Counted from the first letter of the stretch, positions 15,557 to 24,775 are shown. The stretch: DNA of 64,000 nt from Acidimicrobiia bacterium (GCA_022820805.1 JAJEEV010000024.1:1-64000); one strand, 5' to 3'. Notes: generated by a model not told the origin, from the sequence alone. Numbers and translations: made by a program.

Positions 15557-16771
15557 GTGCCTCCTCTGAGGACGAGTCATCGCGGCCATGCGATCCGTCT
15601 CGTGCTCACTGCCACGCTGTTGTACGCGTCGGCGCCTCCCCTGCTTCATGTAACCGCCTCGGACGCCAACCCGTTCTACTTCAACTTCCTGATCACGATG
15701 ATGCAGGTGGCGATACCGGGCATGTTCCTCGTGTATTCGAAGAACACCTACGTCGACGCGCGCCTGGATGAGGATCAGCGCCGGCGCCTGCTGAAGCCGG
15801 GCTCACACTGCGTCTACTTTCGGCGTGTTCGAGCCGGCGCCGGCGGCAGCGAGGCCGTGGTCGTTCGAGAACTGCGCAGGAACGGTGCCCTGGACGTGCT
15901 CAAGCTGCCCATCGTCTGGGCCCTCGTCTCCAGCCTCCACTACGGCTTCCTGACGTGGGCGACCACGATCCTCGAGACTGCCGTCGCAACCACGATCTTC
16001 GAGTTGTGGCCCGTGTTTCTCGTGTACACGCTGGCCCGTCACAACGACAGTGACCGGCGGTTCCGCGGCGCCCCGTCCCCGTCCGGTCATGGACGCCGAG
16101 CCATGTCGAAGGAACGGATGGCCCTCATCGCGCTGGCCGGCATCGGCCTGGCGGGGATGCTGGGGAGCCAGGCCGGGGGGCAGATCCGGTCGGCTGCGGA
16201 CCTGGTGTCGCTCGAGGCGGTGGCCGGGATGGTCGTCGCACTGGTGGCCTCACTGCTGGCGGCGCTGAGCGTGCTGAGCACCCTGGCATACGGGAAGACG
16301 CTCTACTACGCCCTGGTCGACGTGCCCGCCGGCGGGGCGTCCGACCGGCGCAGCCCCCGGAACGCAGCGCCGATCGAGCTTCGCGGAGACCCGGATCGCC
16401 GCTTGCTGGTGTGGCTGACGATGTTGGGGTACGTGATGGCTCGAATCGTCGCCCTCCCTGTGAACCTCCTGATCGGGACGATCACACCGAGTGTGGGCGG
16501 ATCGCTGACACCGACGGCCGTGCTCGGCGCCCTCCTGATCGGGACGGCGGCATCCGTGGCCGGGATGATGCTCAGAATCGGGAACATCAGGACTGAGGAC
16601 GCCGCGGTCAACTCCCTGCTGTGCTTCGGCCCGGCGGTGTCGCTGATGGCGCTGATGGCGCTCGGAATCACGCTGCCCCGATTCGACCTGTTCGTCGTCG
16701 GCGCGATCCTGATCCTGGCCGTCAACGTGCGCATACAACTCAGACCCGACCCGGCCGTCGGGGCGAGATAG
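15557..16771 (+). CDS. multipass membrane protein, possibly drug/metabolite-transporter-like
   Basis: About 404 residues from GTG 15557, 7 bases after the P450 stop, with GTG 15602 as an alternative. About nine hydrophobic stretches are seen (for example LVLTATLLYASAPPLLHV, FNFLITMMQVAIPGMFLV, TIFELWPVFLVYTLA, MALIALAGIGLAGMLGSQ, VAGMVVALVASLLAALSVLSTLAY, and a C-terminal FVVGAILILAVNV). The ATTIFELWPVFLVY segment is reminiscent of EamA/DMT permeases, but the repeat structure is not clear. Coupling to the P450 suggests export of its product or an accessory role. Confidence 0.6.
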   Translation: MPPLRTSHRGHAIRLVLTATLLYASAPPLLHVTASDANPFYFNFLITMMQVAIPGMFLVYSKNTYVDARLDEDQRRRLLKPGSHCVYFRRVRAGAGGSEAVVVRELRRNGALDVLKLPIVWALVSSLHYGFLTWATTILETAVATTIFELWPVFLVYTLARHNDSDRRFRGAPSPSGHGRRAMSKERMALIALAGIGLAGMLGSQAGGQIRSAADLVSLEAVAGMVVALVASLLAALSVLSTLAYGKTLYYALVDVPAGGASDRRSPRNAAPIELRGDPDRRLLVWLTMLGYVMARIVALPVNLLIGTITPSVGGSLTPTAVLGALLIGTAASVAGMMLRIGNIRTEDAAVNSLLCFGPAVSLMALMALGITLPRFDLFVVGAILILAVNVRIQLRPDPAVGAR

Positions 16772-16780
16772 CGCAGTCAG

Positions 16781-17551
16781 CTACGGTGCTCGCCGGCAAG
16801 TGAACAGCCGGCCCAACCCGTCGATTCCGTCGGCGATGCCGGCCAGGCGCAGGAGGTGCCAGAACAGGGCCATGTTGCTGGACACGACCGGCATACCGAC
16901 CTCCGACTCGAGCTCCATGACGGATGCCAGGAGCCGGAGGCTGGTGCATGACACGAACACCGCGTCGCAGTCCGCGCCGCGAACCACGGTCCGCACGCCG
17001 CCGGCGATCGACCTCGGGGAGATGCGGGCCACGGTGAAGTCGTTCGACTCGAGGAAGGACCCCACGGCGGTGACGCAGAGGCCCTCGTCAGCGAACCTGC
17101 GAGCGACCGGTGCGGTGACCTCAGCGGTGTAGGGCGTGACCACGGCGACCCGCCGCGCGTCGAGCGCACGCAGCGCCGCGACGGCGGCCGTGATCGGGTT
17201 GGTGCACGGCACACCGGGATGCTCGCCCTGGATGGCGGCGGTCACGCGGTCGGCACCGATCAGCGTCGCGGCCGACGTACAGCCGTAGCCGATCACGTCG
17301 AAGTCGAACTCGCGGGGCAGCAGAGCGGCCGCGGCCGGAAGCCGCTGCTCCATGTCGGTCAGGGTCTCTGACGTGACCTCCAGCGAGTTGGGGATGCGCG
17401 AGTGGTAGAAGTCCACACCGGGGAGGTCCAGCATGCGGGCCTCGGCTTCGATCGTCTGGTCGCTCTCGAGCACGATCAGGCCGATGCGGGCCCGGGAGCC
17501 GAAGCCGTCGTCGGTGTCGAACGGCAGCTGCACCAGGTCGGGAACGGTCAT
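16781..17551 (-). CDS. maleate isomerase / arylmalonate decarboxylase family enzyme
   Basis: The 256-residue Asp/Glu-racemase-superfamily protein carries the two catalytic cysteines of this branch, C91 (IGYGCTSAATLIG) and C202 (VFVSCTSLRLL). RIGLIVLESDQTIEAEARML and GVPCTNPITAAVAALRAL are also typical. Enzymes here isomerise or decarboxylate small dicarboxylates through enediolate chemistry; EutA of ectoine breakdown is a relative. It shares one base with the M24 gene upstream and follows a PhyH gene, so the three form an operon. The real substrate is unknown. Confidence 0.85.
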   Translation of the reverse strand: MTVPDLVQLPFDTDDGFGSRARIGLIVLESDQTIEAEARMLDLPGVDFYHSRIPNSLEVTSETLTDMEQRLPAAAALLPREFDFDVIGYGCTSAATLIGADRVTAAIQGEHPGVPCTNPITAAVAALRALDARRVAVVTPYTAEVTAPVARRFADEGLCVTAVGSFLESNDFTVARISPRSIAGGVRTVVRGADCDAVFVSCTSLRLLASVMELESEVGMPVVSSNMALFWHLLRLAGIADGIDGLGRLFTCRRAP

Positions 17552-18714
17552 CAGATCACGGGAAGGTCAGGAGCGGCCCGCCGGCTGAGCAACTCGGCGC
17601 CACCGGGCCGCACGACGATGTTCTCTTCATGGACCATCGCCTTGCCGGGCGCCCACAGCAGGCCCGGCTCGACCGTGAGCACCATCCGCTCCGCTATCGG
17701 AGTCTCGTCGGACGCAGTGTTCGAGGGCCACTCGGTGATCTGCATTCCCAGGCCATGGCCCAGGCGTCCGACATCGTTGCCCAAGGACCCGGCCCGCTTC
17801 AGCACCTCGTTCATGGCGGTGAACACGTCGGTTGTGGTCGCATCGGGCCGGGCCGCGGCGATGCCGGCCTCGGTCGCCTCCCACACCGCACGGTACGCGT
17901 CCTTGGCACCCCGGGTTGCGCTGGTGAAGGCGAAGTTGCGGTCGAAGTCGCTGAAGTACCCGTCATAGGTGGAGCCGGTGTCGAAGATCAGCATGTCGCC
18001 GTCGACGATCTCGCGATCGGTCGGCTGCCGGATGATGTCGTCGATCCCGTCCGGGCCGGTCGCCCCCACCAGATAGGGGACGTCGTCGGCGCCCTGCCGG
18101 ACGATCTCGGCGCGGAACGCCGCGAACGCCTGCCGTTCGGTCATGCCGGTGGACAACAGGTTCGGGAGTTCGTCGAAGGCATCGGACACCACGCCGCAGA
18201 TGAAGCGATGCTTGTCGATCTCAAGGTCGCTCTTGACCATCCGCAGCCCGCTCACGATGTCGGTGACATCGGTGAGACCACCGACCTCGGTCCGTACCCG
18301 GTCGAGGTCGCGGAGCGGCATCCGCACGTGCGTCTCGGGACCCATCGGCGTTCCGATCCTGCCGCCGGCGGAGAGCTCCCGCAGGCACTCGACCAGCAGT
18401 GTCACGCCGTCGTCGTCGGGCCGGGGCGAGGACCAGGTCCGGATGTCGTCGATCCAGGTCCCGGCCATCGATGCCCGGCCGATGCTCGGGATGACGGCCA
18501 CCGGCTTGCCGGCGGCCGGGATCACGGTGAACCACGGACGGGTCGGGCTCTGCCAGAACGGGGTGTGGAATCCGGTGAAGTACCGGACCTCGGGCTCGGT
18601 GGTGACGAGGATGGCTGCGATGTCGTGCTCGTCCATCCGGGCCTGGCACCGTCGAGTGCGCTCAGCGAACTCCTCGACGGGGAATCCTCGTTCGGGAGCA
18701 GTGCCCGAGGTCAC
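17551..18714 (-). CDS. M24-family metallohydrolase (Xaa-Pro peptidase/creatinase fold)
   Basis: The 387-residue protein has a creatinase-like N-domain (residues about 15-160, YFTGFHTPFW) and a pita-bread C-domain. Metal ligands are D245 (IFDTGST), D256 (YFSDFDRN), H320 (RLGHGLGM), E349 (LTVEPGL) and E363 (VHEENIV). Relatives include prolidases, creatinase, ectoine hydrolase and the DMSP lyase DddP; the segment around D256 does not match the ectoine-hydrolase or DddP signatures I know. It overlaps the isomerase gene by one base. Together they look like a route for a small amide or amino-acid derivative. Confidence 0.88.
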   Translation of the reverse strand: MTSGTAPERGFPVEEFAERTRRCQARMDEHDIAAILVTTEPEVRYFTGFHTPFWQSPTRPWFTVIPAAGKPVAVIPSIGRASMAGTWIDDIRTWSSPRPDDDGVTLLVECLRELSAGGRIGTPMGPETHVRMPLRDLDRVRTEVGGLTDVTDIVSGLRMVKSDLEIDKHRFICGVVSDAFDELPNLLSTGMTERQAFAAFRAEIVRQGADDVPYLVGATGPDGIDDIIRQPTDREIVDGDMLIFDTGSTYDGYFSDFDRNFAFTSATRGAKDAYRAVWEATEAGIAAARPDATTTDVFTAMNEVLKRAGSLGNDVGRLGHGLGMQITEWPSNTASDETPIAERMVLTVEPGLLWAPGKAMVHEENIVVRPGGAELLSRRAAPDLPVI

Positions 18715-18850
18715 GTCGCCTCGCCGGCCTTGGAACGGGCGCGGGTAGGGGCAAGCCCCTCGCGTTTCAGCGGGCTCTCCCGCTCATGTTCGCTGCGCTC
18801 ACGGGCCGCTCGGGCCACGGCCTCGCGCCGTATGAGCCACATCGCGCCGC

Positions 18851-19768
18851 CTACTCGCTCGGCCTCTTGGCCTGCTGTGAGAAGAAGGAGGCACCTGTCG
18901 GCACCTCGGGGTACTCCATCTCGTAGGTCGAGCACCGCACCCGGTTGGTTCGCTCGCCCCGCACCACCTCGCCCTCGTGGATGCTCGGGAGATGGTTGAC
19001 CTGCAGCGGCTTGGAGTCCTCGGCCCGGTACTCGCTGATGAACAGGGTCCGCGGACGGTCCGAGGTGTTCGGCGCAGACCCGTGCAACAGCCGGGTGTGC
19101 ATCAAGCAGGCCGAGCCGGCCGGGCCGTGGATCGGCACCACGCCGGCGACGTGGTCGGCCTCGACCTGCGGGCTGACCGCCCCGGTGAACACCCCGTCGT
19201 GCCAATGATCGAACAGCTCGCCGCGATGGGTGCCCGGAACCACGTTCAGCGGGCCGTTCTCGAGGGTCACGTCGTCGAGGAAGAACAGGACGGCGATGAG
19301 GTCCTCGTTGCTGTGAGGCTGGAACAGGAAGTCCTGGTGATACTTGACCTCCGTGGACGCTCCGGGCTGCTTGGCGTTGATCTTCGAGTTGTTGAACTCG
19401 ACGTTCGGTCCGATCAGCTGGGCGGCGGCATCCAGGGCCCGACTGTCCCGCATGACCGCCAGATAGCGGTCCGAGACCTCCACCGGCGAGGCGACCCGAC
19501 GGAGCCGCGGCGCCTCGGCGGTGTGCTCGGGCGCCAGGTCGAATCGCGGACGACCGGCGAGCGTGTCGCCGTAGGGCTCGTCGTGGCCGCGGCTCTCGTC
19601 GACCCAGGCATCGAAGTCGGCGACGAGGCCGTCGAGCTGTCCGGGGGTGATGGCGTGCTCGACGAACAGGTACCCGTCCGCCCAGTAGGAGTCGATCTCC
19701 TCCGCCGACAAGGGACCGGCCGCTCGGGCCCCCGGCACCGGCCGGTCTGAACGCTGCTCAACGGTCAC
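18851..19768 (-). CDS. phytanoyl-CoA dioxygenase (PhyH) family protein
   Basis: The 305-residue Fe(II)/2-oxoglutarate dioxygenase has the facial triad H144-x-D146 (KYHQDFLF) and H229 (LLHGSAPN), with an Arg soon after (DRPR) for 2-oxoglutarate. LENGPLNVVPGTHRGELFDHWHDG is typical. It hydroxylates an aliphatic substrate. It does not show the long ectoine-hydroxylase motif, so I do not call it EctD. GTG 19768 is chosen because the upstream frame is unlike the family. It is first of the minus-strand group with the M24 and isomerase genes, 136 bases upstream of the former. Divergent to it is the membrane-protein gene at 19853. Confidence 0.87.
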   Translation of the reverse strand: MTVEQRSDRPVPGARAAGPLSAEEIDSYWADGYLFVEHAITPGQLDGLVADFDAWVDESRGHDEPYGDTLAGRPRFDLAPEHTAEAPRLRRVASPVEVSDRYLAVMRDSRALDAAAQLIGPNVEFNNSKINAKQPGASTEVKYHQDFLFQPHSNEDLIAVLFFLDDVTLENGPLNVVPGTHRGELFDHWHDGVFTGAVSPQVEADHVAGVVPIHGPAGSACLMHTRLLHGSAPNTSDRPRTLFISEYRAEDSKPLQVNHLPSIHEGEVVRGERTNRVRCSTYEMEYPEVPTGASFFSQQAKRPSE

Positions 19769-19852
19769 TGCCGGAACAGTACAAGGCCAGGCTGCAGGCG
19801 AGGTGCGGCTCAACTCCGGCCCGACCAGGGCCGACAGTAGGATCCCGGACCC

Positions 19853-20371
19853 ATGGGAGGGACGGGTTCGTCGAGGCGCCGCAGGCGGCTTGTCAGGCTG
19901 CTCGCTCCGGCCGTCGTCGTCCTGTACGTCATCATGATTCCCCTGAATTCCGTCGTTGAGACGGACCACGTCGAGATCTTTCCGTTCTTCAAATGGAGAC
20001 TCTTCGCCTACGTTCCCGACTGGCAGACCCACGAATACGCACTGATCGTCGAGGCCATAGACGGCCAGGCCGTGGACGGAACCTACTACCTGATACCGAA
20101 CGACTCTGTCCGGGACTGGAAGGCCCTGCGGGTCGCGGCGGCAGCCTGCAACACAGGGGTCGACTGCGACGACACCGTCGCCGAGGTGATACATCCCTTA
20201 ATCCGCCGCGACCTGGGCGACTCCAGCGTGGACTTCAGAATTGTGCGGGCCCGGATCGACCTCCGCGACGTGCAAGACCATGTCAACGAATTGAACGAGG
20301 GCGAGATTGCCGCCACGGATCTGTTCCGACCGATCGAGGAACTGGGGCGATGGAACACATCCGGTTCCTGA
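19853..20371 (+). CDS. single-pass membrane protein of unknown function
   Basis: The 172-residue protein has an Arg-rich start (SSRRRRRLVRLL) and one membrane anchor (residues about 16-34, LLAPAVVVLYVIMIPLNSVV), leaving the rest outside. I do not recognise the soluble part, which contains a potential disulfide pair (ACNTGVDC). Its last 22 bases overlap the HTTM-like/DUF393 gene, so the two are coupled. Proteins like this are often found beside HTTM-type vitamin-K-dependent carboxylase homologues, perhaps as partner or substrate; that is inference from context. Confidence 0.75.
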   Translation: MGGTGSSRRRRRLVRLLAPAVVVLYVIMIPLNSVVETDHVEIFPFFKWRLFAYVPDWQTHEYALIVEAIDGQAVDGTYYLIPNDSVRDWKALRVAAAACNTGVDCDDTVAEVIHPLIRRDLGDSSVDFRIVRARIDLRDVQDHVNELNEGEIAATDLFRPIEELGRWNTSGS

Positions 20372-21711
20372 GGAAGTCCGTGCTGGGAGTCCGCGTCGGC
20401 GAGCCCAGGTCTCAGGCCGATCTGGCCCGGGCAGCACCCCGGATCGTGTTGCTCAGCAGGTTCTTCTACGTCTTCGTCGCATACATGATCGCCAGTTCGT
20501 CGCTGCGATTCAGCCTCGCCGACGGCGACCAGTACCCCACTGCTCCCTTATGGCCGGTCAGGCTGGTGCAGAACACGGTGGGAACGGGCTGGTTCGTCCA
20601 CGGATTCACGGTGACGGCCATCGGAGCGCTCCTCGCCCTGTCGGCCGCGATCGCGCCCAGGGCTCTCGTATGGCGACTGGGCACCTTCCTGTACCTGCTG
20701 CTCCAGGTGGCGCTGCGCAACTCCTACGGCTCGATCAACCATGGCGCGCACGTGCTCCTGTACATCAGCTTCGCCCTGATGTTCCTGCCCCGCGGGCGGG
20801 GAGACGGAAGGTCGCGGGAGGACCTGGTGCGCTGCCTCGGCGCGTTCTGGCTGGCGCAGACCCTGGTGCTGTTGCCCTACACCCTGTCGGGGTTCTGGAA
20901 GATCCGGCACAGCGGCCTGGAGATCTTCTCGCCCGACGCGCTCACCCGGATCCTCCTGGACCGCCTGATTGCCGAGTTGGACGACGTGCCGCCGCTGCTG
21001 CCGCAGGTGGTGCAGCACACCACGTTGACACAAGTGATGTGGATCCTGACTCTCTATGTCGAGGTCGTCGCGCTCCTGGTGGTGTTCCGCCCGCACCTGC
21101 ACAGACCCTTCGGCATCGTTCTCATGCTGTTCCACATGCTGAGCGACTGGACGATGAACATCGCCTTCTCGAACAACATTCTCGTCCTGGCTCTGTTCCT
21201 GGTGTTGTCTCCCCTGGCGCCTTCTCGTTCATCTCTCTCCCACATCGTCCAGTCGCTGCCGGTCTTGGGAATCCCGTTCCGGGCACTGAGCCGCCGACGA
21301 TCATCACGTCCGCAGCAGACGATCGACAAGGTCTGGCTCGTCTACGACGGAGAGTGTCCTCTCTGCAGCAACTACGCCCAGTTCCTGGAGCTGAGACAGT
21401 CCGTCGGGGAACTCATCCTCGTCGACGCGCGCCAGGGCGGCCCGATCGTGGAGGACATCCGCAGGCTGCCGCATGATCTGAACGACGGCATGGTGGTGAA
21501 GATCGGTGAGCGCTTCTACATCGGCCACGAGGCGCTCAACGTGCTCGCACGCCTGTCCGAGAGCCGGGGCGCGTTCAACGGGATCAACCGGTGGATGTTC
21601 GGCTCGGCCGCCGCGGCCCGTCTCGGCTACCCGTGGCTCAAGCTCGGACGGCGGATCGTGTTGAGGCTGAAGGGCGTGTCGCCCATAGGCGAGAGCGCCC
21701 GCCAGACCTGA
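20350..21711 (+). CDS. HTTM-like membrane protein fused to a DCC1 (DUF393) thiol-redox domain
   Basis: The 453-residue protein has about six to eight membrane helices in residues 30-300 (LLSRFFYVFVAYMI, FTVTAIGALLALSAAI, GAHVLLYISFALMFL, GIVLMLFHMLSDWTMNIAF, NNILVLALFLVLSPL), resembling the HTTM/gamma-carboxylase-like superfamily. The C-terminus (326-453) is a DUF393 domain with VYDGE-C336-PLC339-S, the DxxCPxC redox motif. Such fusions are predicted to couple quinone or thiol redox to modification at the membrane. ATG 20350 overlaps the upstream gene by 22 bases. Confidence 0.8.
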   Translation: MEHIRFLRKSVLGVRVGEPRSQADLARAAPRIVLLSRFFYVFVAYMIASSSLRFSLADGDQYPTAPLWPVRLVQNTVGTGWFVHGFTVTAIGALLALSAAIAPRALVWRLGTFLYLLLQVALRNSYGSINHGAHVLLYISFALMFLPRGRGDGRSREDLVRCLGAFWLAQTLVLLPYTLSGFWKIRHSGLEIFSPDALTRILLDRLIAELDDVPPLLPQVVQHTTLTQVMWILTLYVEVVALLVVFRPHLHRPFGIVLMLFHMLSDWTMNIAFSNNILVLALFLVLSPLAPSRSSLSHIVQSLPVLGIPFRALSRRRSSRPQQTIDKVWLVYDGECPLCSNYAQFLELRQSVGELILVDARQGGPIVEDIRRLPHDLNDGMVVKIGERFYIGHEALNVLARLSESRGAFNGINRWMFGSAAAARLGYPWLKLGRRIVLRLKGVSPIGESARQT

Positions 21712-21723
21712 GGAGGAGGGCCG

Positions 21724-23325
21724 TTGGCTGATCGCAAGTCTTTCTGGGCGTGGTGCCTGGAGTCGGAGGAGCCCACCGACGCCGACCGGGCCACGCTGGC
21801 GGCCAGGCTCTCGAAGCGCTACGGCGTCGAGATCACCGCCAAGCCGGTGCCCTCGCTGGGCGACGCCGACCTGCGGGCCCCCCGCATCTCTGCGCCCGAC
21901 CCGGTGGCCGCGTGGTGCTCGACCACGGTCTATGACCGGGCCCGCTACGCCTACGGCGCCCACTTCACCGAGCGGGTGAGGGCCTTCAACCTCGACTTTC
22001 CCAATCCGCCCGACGTGGTGGCCCATCCCCGAGACGAGACCGAGGTGGAGGCCACCCTCGACTGGTGCGACTCCAACGGCTACGTGACCGTCCCCTACGG
22101 CGGCGGCTCTTCGGTGGTGTGGGGCGTGACTCCGCACGACGATCTGGGCCCGACGGTGGTGGTCTCGCTGGACCGGCTCGACCGTGTGCTGGAGATCGAC
22201 GACGTGTCGCGGGCGGCCCGCATCCAGGCCGGCGTGTTCGGACCGCACCTCGAGGACCAGCTCCGACCCAGCGGCCACACGCTGCGGCACTTCCCGCAGT
22301 CGTTCCGGTTCTCCACCCTCGGCGGCTGGATCGCCACCCGCTCCGGCGGCCATTACGCCACCAACCACACCCACATCGACGACTTCGTGGAGTCGGTGCG
22401 GATGATCACGCCGGCCGGCTGGTGGGAGTCCCGGCGGCTGCCCGGCTCGGGCGCCGGGCCCAGCCCGGACCGCATGGTGATCGGCTCCGAAGGCGTCTAC
22501 GGGATCATCACCGAGGCCTGGATGCGGATCCAGCGCCGGCCGGTGTTCCGGGCCACCGCGGGTGTGACGTTCGGGTCGTGGCCGGCCGGCTGCGAGGCCG
22601 TCCGCCGGATCGTGCAGGCCAAGCTGTGGCCGGCCAACCTGCGGATCCTCGACCCGGCCGAGGCCCGCCGGGCGGCCGGACTCGACGGCGAGCAGGCACT
22701 GGTGATCGTGTCGTTCGAGTCGGCCGAACTCACCCAGCGCCACAACATCGCAGCCGCGGTCGAGATCGCCCGCGACAGCGGAGGGCACGTCGGCGACGAC
22801 GACATCCGCGTCGACGACGGCACCGGCGAGCCGACCGGGCGCGGCGGCGCGGTCGGCGCCTGGCGCAACGCCTTCATCGGCGTGGGCAACGGCGTGGAGA
22901 CCTCGCTGGGCCTGGTCAACGACACCTTCGAGACGGCCATCACCTGGGACCGCTGGCCCGAATTCGACGCCGAGGTCCGCAGCCGGGTGGGTGCTGCTCT
23001 CGCCGACACGTTCGGGCCGCACCACTCGCTGTCGTGCCGCTTCACCCACGTCTACACCGACGGCCCGGCGCCCTACTACACGTGGTCGGGCATGGGCGCG
23101 CCGGGCAGCGAGATCGCCCAGTGGCAGACCATCAAGGACGAGGCCAACCGGGCGGTGGTGGACGCGGGCGGGACCGTCACCCACCATCACGCGGTGGGCC
23201 GCATGCACCGGCCCGACGGCTACGACCGCCAGCGCCCCGAGCTGTTCGCCGAGTCGATGCGAGCCGTCAAGAAGCGCCTCGACCCCAACGGGATCCTCAA
23301 CCCCGGCGTGCTCATCGACCCCTGA
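21724..23325 (+). CDS. FAD-linked oxidase, alkyl-DHAP synthase (AGPS)-like
   Basis: The 533-residue protein of the VAO/PCMH flavoenzyme family carries the FAD-binding PYGGGSSVVWGV (residues 124-135) and STLGGWIATRSGGHYATNHTHIDD, then GSEGVYGIITEAWMRI and the C-terminal HHHAVGRMHRP typical of the AGPS branch. Eukaryotic AGPS swaps an acyl for an alkyl chain on DHAP; actinobacterial homologues are mostly annotated as FAD-binding oxidases with unknown 2-hydroxyacid or ether-lipid substrates. The TTG start at 21724 sits just after GGAGGAGGGCC, a strong ribosome-binding site. Confidence 0.88.
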   Translation: MADRKSFWAWCLESEEPTDADRATLAARLSKRYGVEITAKPVPSLGDADLRAPRISAPDPVAAWCSTTVYDRARYAYGAHFTERVRAFNLDFPNPPDVVAHPRDETEVEATLDWCDSNGYVTVPYGGGSSVVWGVTPHDDLGPTVVVSLDRLDRVLEIDDVSRAARIQAGVFGPHLEDQLRPSGHTLRHFPQSFRFSTLGGWIATRSGGHYATNHTHIDDFVESVRMITPAGWWESRRLPGSGAGPSPDRMVIGSEGVYGIITEAWMRIQRRPVFRATAGVTFGSWPAGCEAVRRIVQAKLWPANLRILDPAEARRAAGLDGEQALVIVSFESAELTQRHNIAAAVEIARDSGGHVGDDDIRVDDGTGEPTGRGGAVGAWRNAFIGVGNGVETSLGLVNDTFETAITWDRWPEFDAEVRSRVGAALADTFGPHHSLSCRFTHVYTDGPAPYYTWSGMGAPGSEIAQWQTIKDEANRAVVDAGGTVTHHHAVGRMHRPDGYDRQRPELFAESMRAVKKRLDPNGILNPGVLIDP

Positions 23326-23388
23326 GCCCTCACCGGCGCCCGGCGCCGGCAACCGATCGAGCGGGCAGGCGTCCGTACACTGGCGGCC

Positions 23389-24648
23389 GTGACCGGCGAC
23401 CATGCTGCAAGTTCTGCCAGCGCCCCGGGGCTGCTGGGCGGGGTGAGGGTGATCGAGTCGAGCCTGCTGGGGCCGGGCCACGCCGGGACGTTCCTGGCCG
23501 ACCTGGGCGCGGACGTGATCAAGGTCGAGTCACCCGCCGGCGACTACATCCGCCAGATGACCTGGCCCATCGTCGAGGGCGTGTCGCTGCTGCACCTGCA
23601 CACCCACCGGGGCAAGCGCAGCGTCACCCTCGACCTCAAGAACCCCTCGGGCCGCCGGCTGTACATCGACCTGGCCGCCACCGCCGACGTGGTGATCGAG
23701 GCCATGCGCCCCGGCACCCTGGCCCGCCTCGGCCTGGGCTACGACGTACTGGCCGCGGCCAACCCCAAGCTGGTGTTCGCCACCCTGTCGGGCTACGGCG
23801 CCACCGGCCCATACAAGGACATGCCCAGCCACGGGATCGCCTACGACACCTGGTCGGGGATCGTGCAGCCCGTCGTCGACGACGACGGCTTCACCCGCAT
23901 CCCCCCGGACATGCCCAACGTGGGCATCAACGTCGGGCCGATGCTGGCCGCGATGGCGGTGCTGGCCGCAGTGGTCAAGGCCCGAGACACTGGCGAGGGA
24001 TGCCAGATCGAGGTGGCCCAGTCCGACGCGTCGGCGTACATGGACTGGTACCGGATCGAGACCGAGCGGGCCTACCTGCGGCCGGAGGACGAGGTGACCG
24101 GCAACCCGTCCGACGGCTACGAGCGCCGGCCCGCCGGGCTGGCCGGAATGTGGGAGGGCGTGCGCTACCAGGCCTACGCCGCGTCCGACGGCCATGTGCT
24201 GTTCATGGCGTCGGAGCAGGCCTTCTGGCGCAACTTCTGCGAGGGCGTGGGCCGCATGGACCTGTTCGAGCGATGGCCGGGATCCACCTACGCCGACCAC
24301 GCCCGGGGCAACACAGAGCTGCAGCGCGAGCTCACCGCCATCTTCGCCACCAAGACCTGCGAGGAGTGGCTCGACTTCAGCAACGAGGCCAACACGCCCA
24401 TCGCCCCGTTCAACACGCCGGCCAACATCGGCGACGACCCCCAGTTCCAGGCCCGCATCGGCTTCCTGCCCGCCGGCGACCTCGGCTGCGAGCAACTCCC
24501 CCTCCCCGTCTTCGTGGACGGAGACAAACCCCCCACGCCAACAAAGGCCCCCACCGTAGGCCAGCACACCAACGAAGTAATGGCCCAAGTCCTAGGCCTA
24601 GGCACCGACGAGATCACCGACCTCCGCACCGACGGCGCCTTCGGCTAG
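23389..24648 (+). CDS. class III CoA-transferase (CaiB/BaiF family)
   Basis: The 419-residue protein shows the family start (GGVRVIESSLLGPGHAGTFLADLGADVIKVESPAG), KRSVTLDLKNPSG, EAMRPGTLARLGLGYDVL and SGYGATGPYKD. The expected catalytic Asp is present in HGIAYDTWSG. It should move CoA between an acyl-CoA and a carboxylate. It follows the AGPS-like gene by 63 bases and is the first of three CoA-transferases in the catabolic block. The last 100 bases have a codon style poorer in G+C than the rest but encode a normal C-terminus. A long hairpin lies downstream. Confidence 0.9.
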   Translation: MTGDHAASSASAPGLLGGVRVIESSLLGPGHAGTFLADLGADVIKVESPAGDYIRQMTWPIVEGVSLLHLHTHRGKRSVTLDLKNPSGRRLYIDLAATADVVIEAMRPGTLARLGLGYDVLAAANPKLVFATLSGYGATGPYKDMPSHGIAYDTWSGIVQPVVDDDGFTRIPPDMPNVGINVGPMLAAMAVLAAVVKARDTGEGCQIEVAQSDASAYMDWYRIETERAYLRPEDEVTGNPSDGYERRPAGLAGMWEGVRYQAYAASDGHVLFMASEQAFWRNFCEGVGRMDLFERWPGSTYADHARGNTELQRELTAIFATKTCEEWLDFSNEANTPIAPFNTPANIGDDPQFQARIGFLPAGDLGCEQLPLPVFVDGDKPPTPTKAPTVGQHTNEVMAQVLGLGTDEITDLRTDGAFG

Positions 24649-24775
24649 CCAACGTGAAATCTCGTAGAGACCTACCCGGCTAGACGACACCCCACACACC
24701 CGAGATTTCTCCATTGGGGGGACCCGCTGCACAGGCGCCGGTCCGGCGAGGCCGGCGGGTGGCGGCGAGGAACGG

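Noticed and set aside
16781-19768. Ectoine degradation operon (EutA, EutD, EctD)
   Set aside because: The fold families agree, but the PhyH protein lacks the ectoine-hydroxylase motif and the M24 protein lacks the ectoine-hydrolase motif as I know them, and no other doe/eut genes are present.
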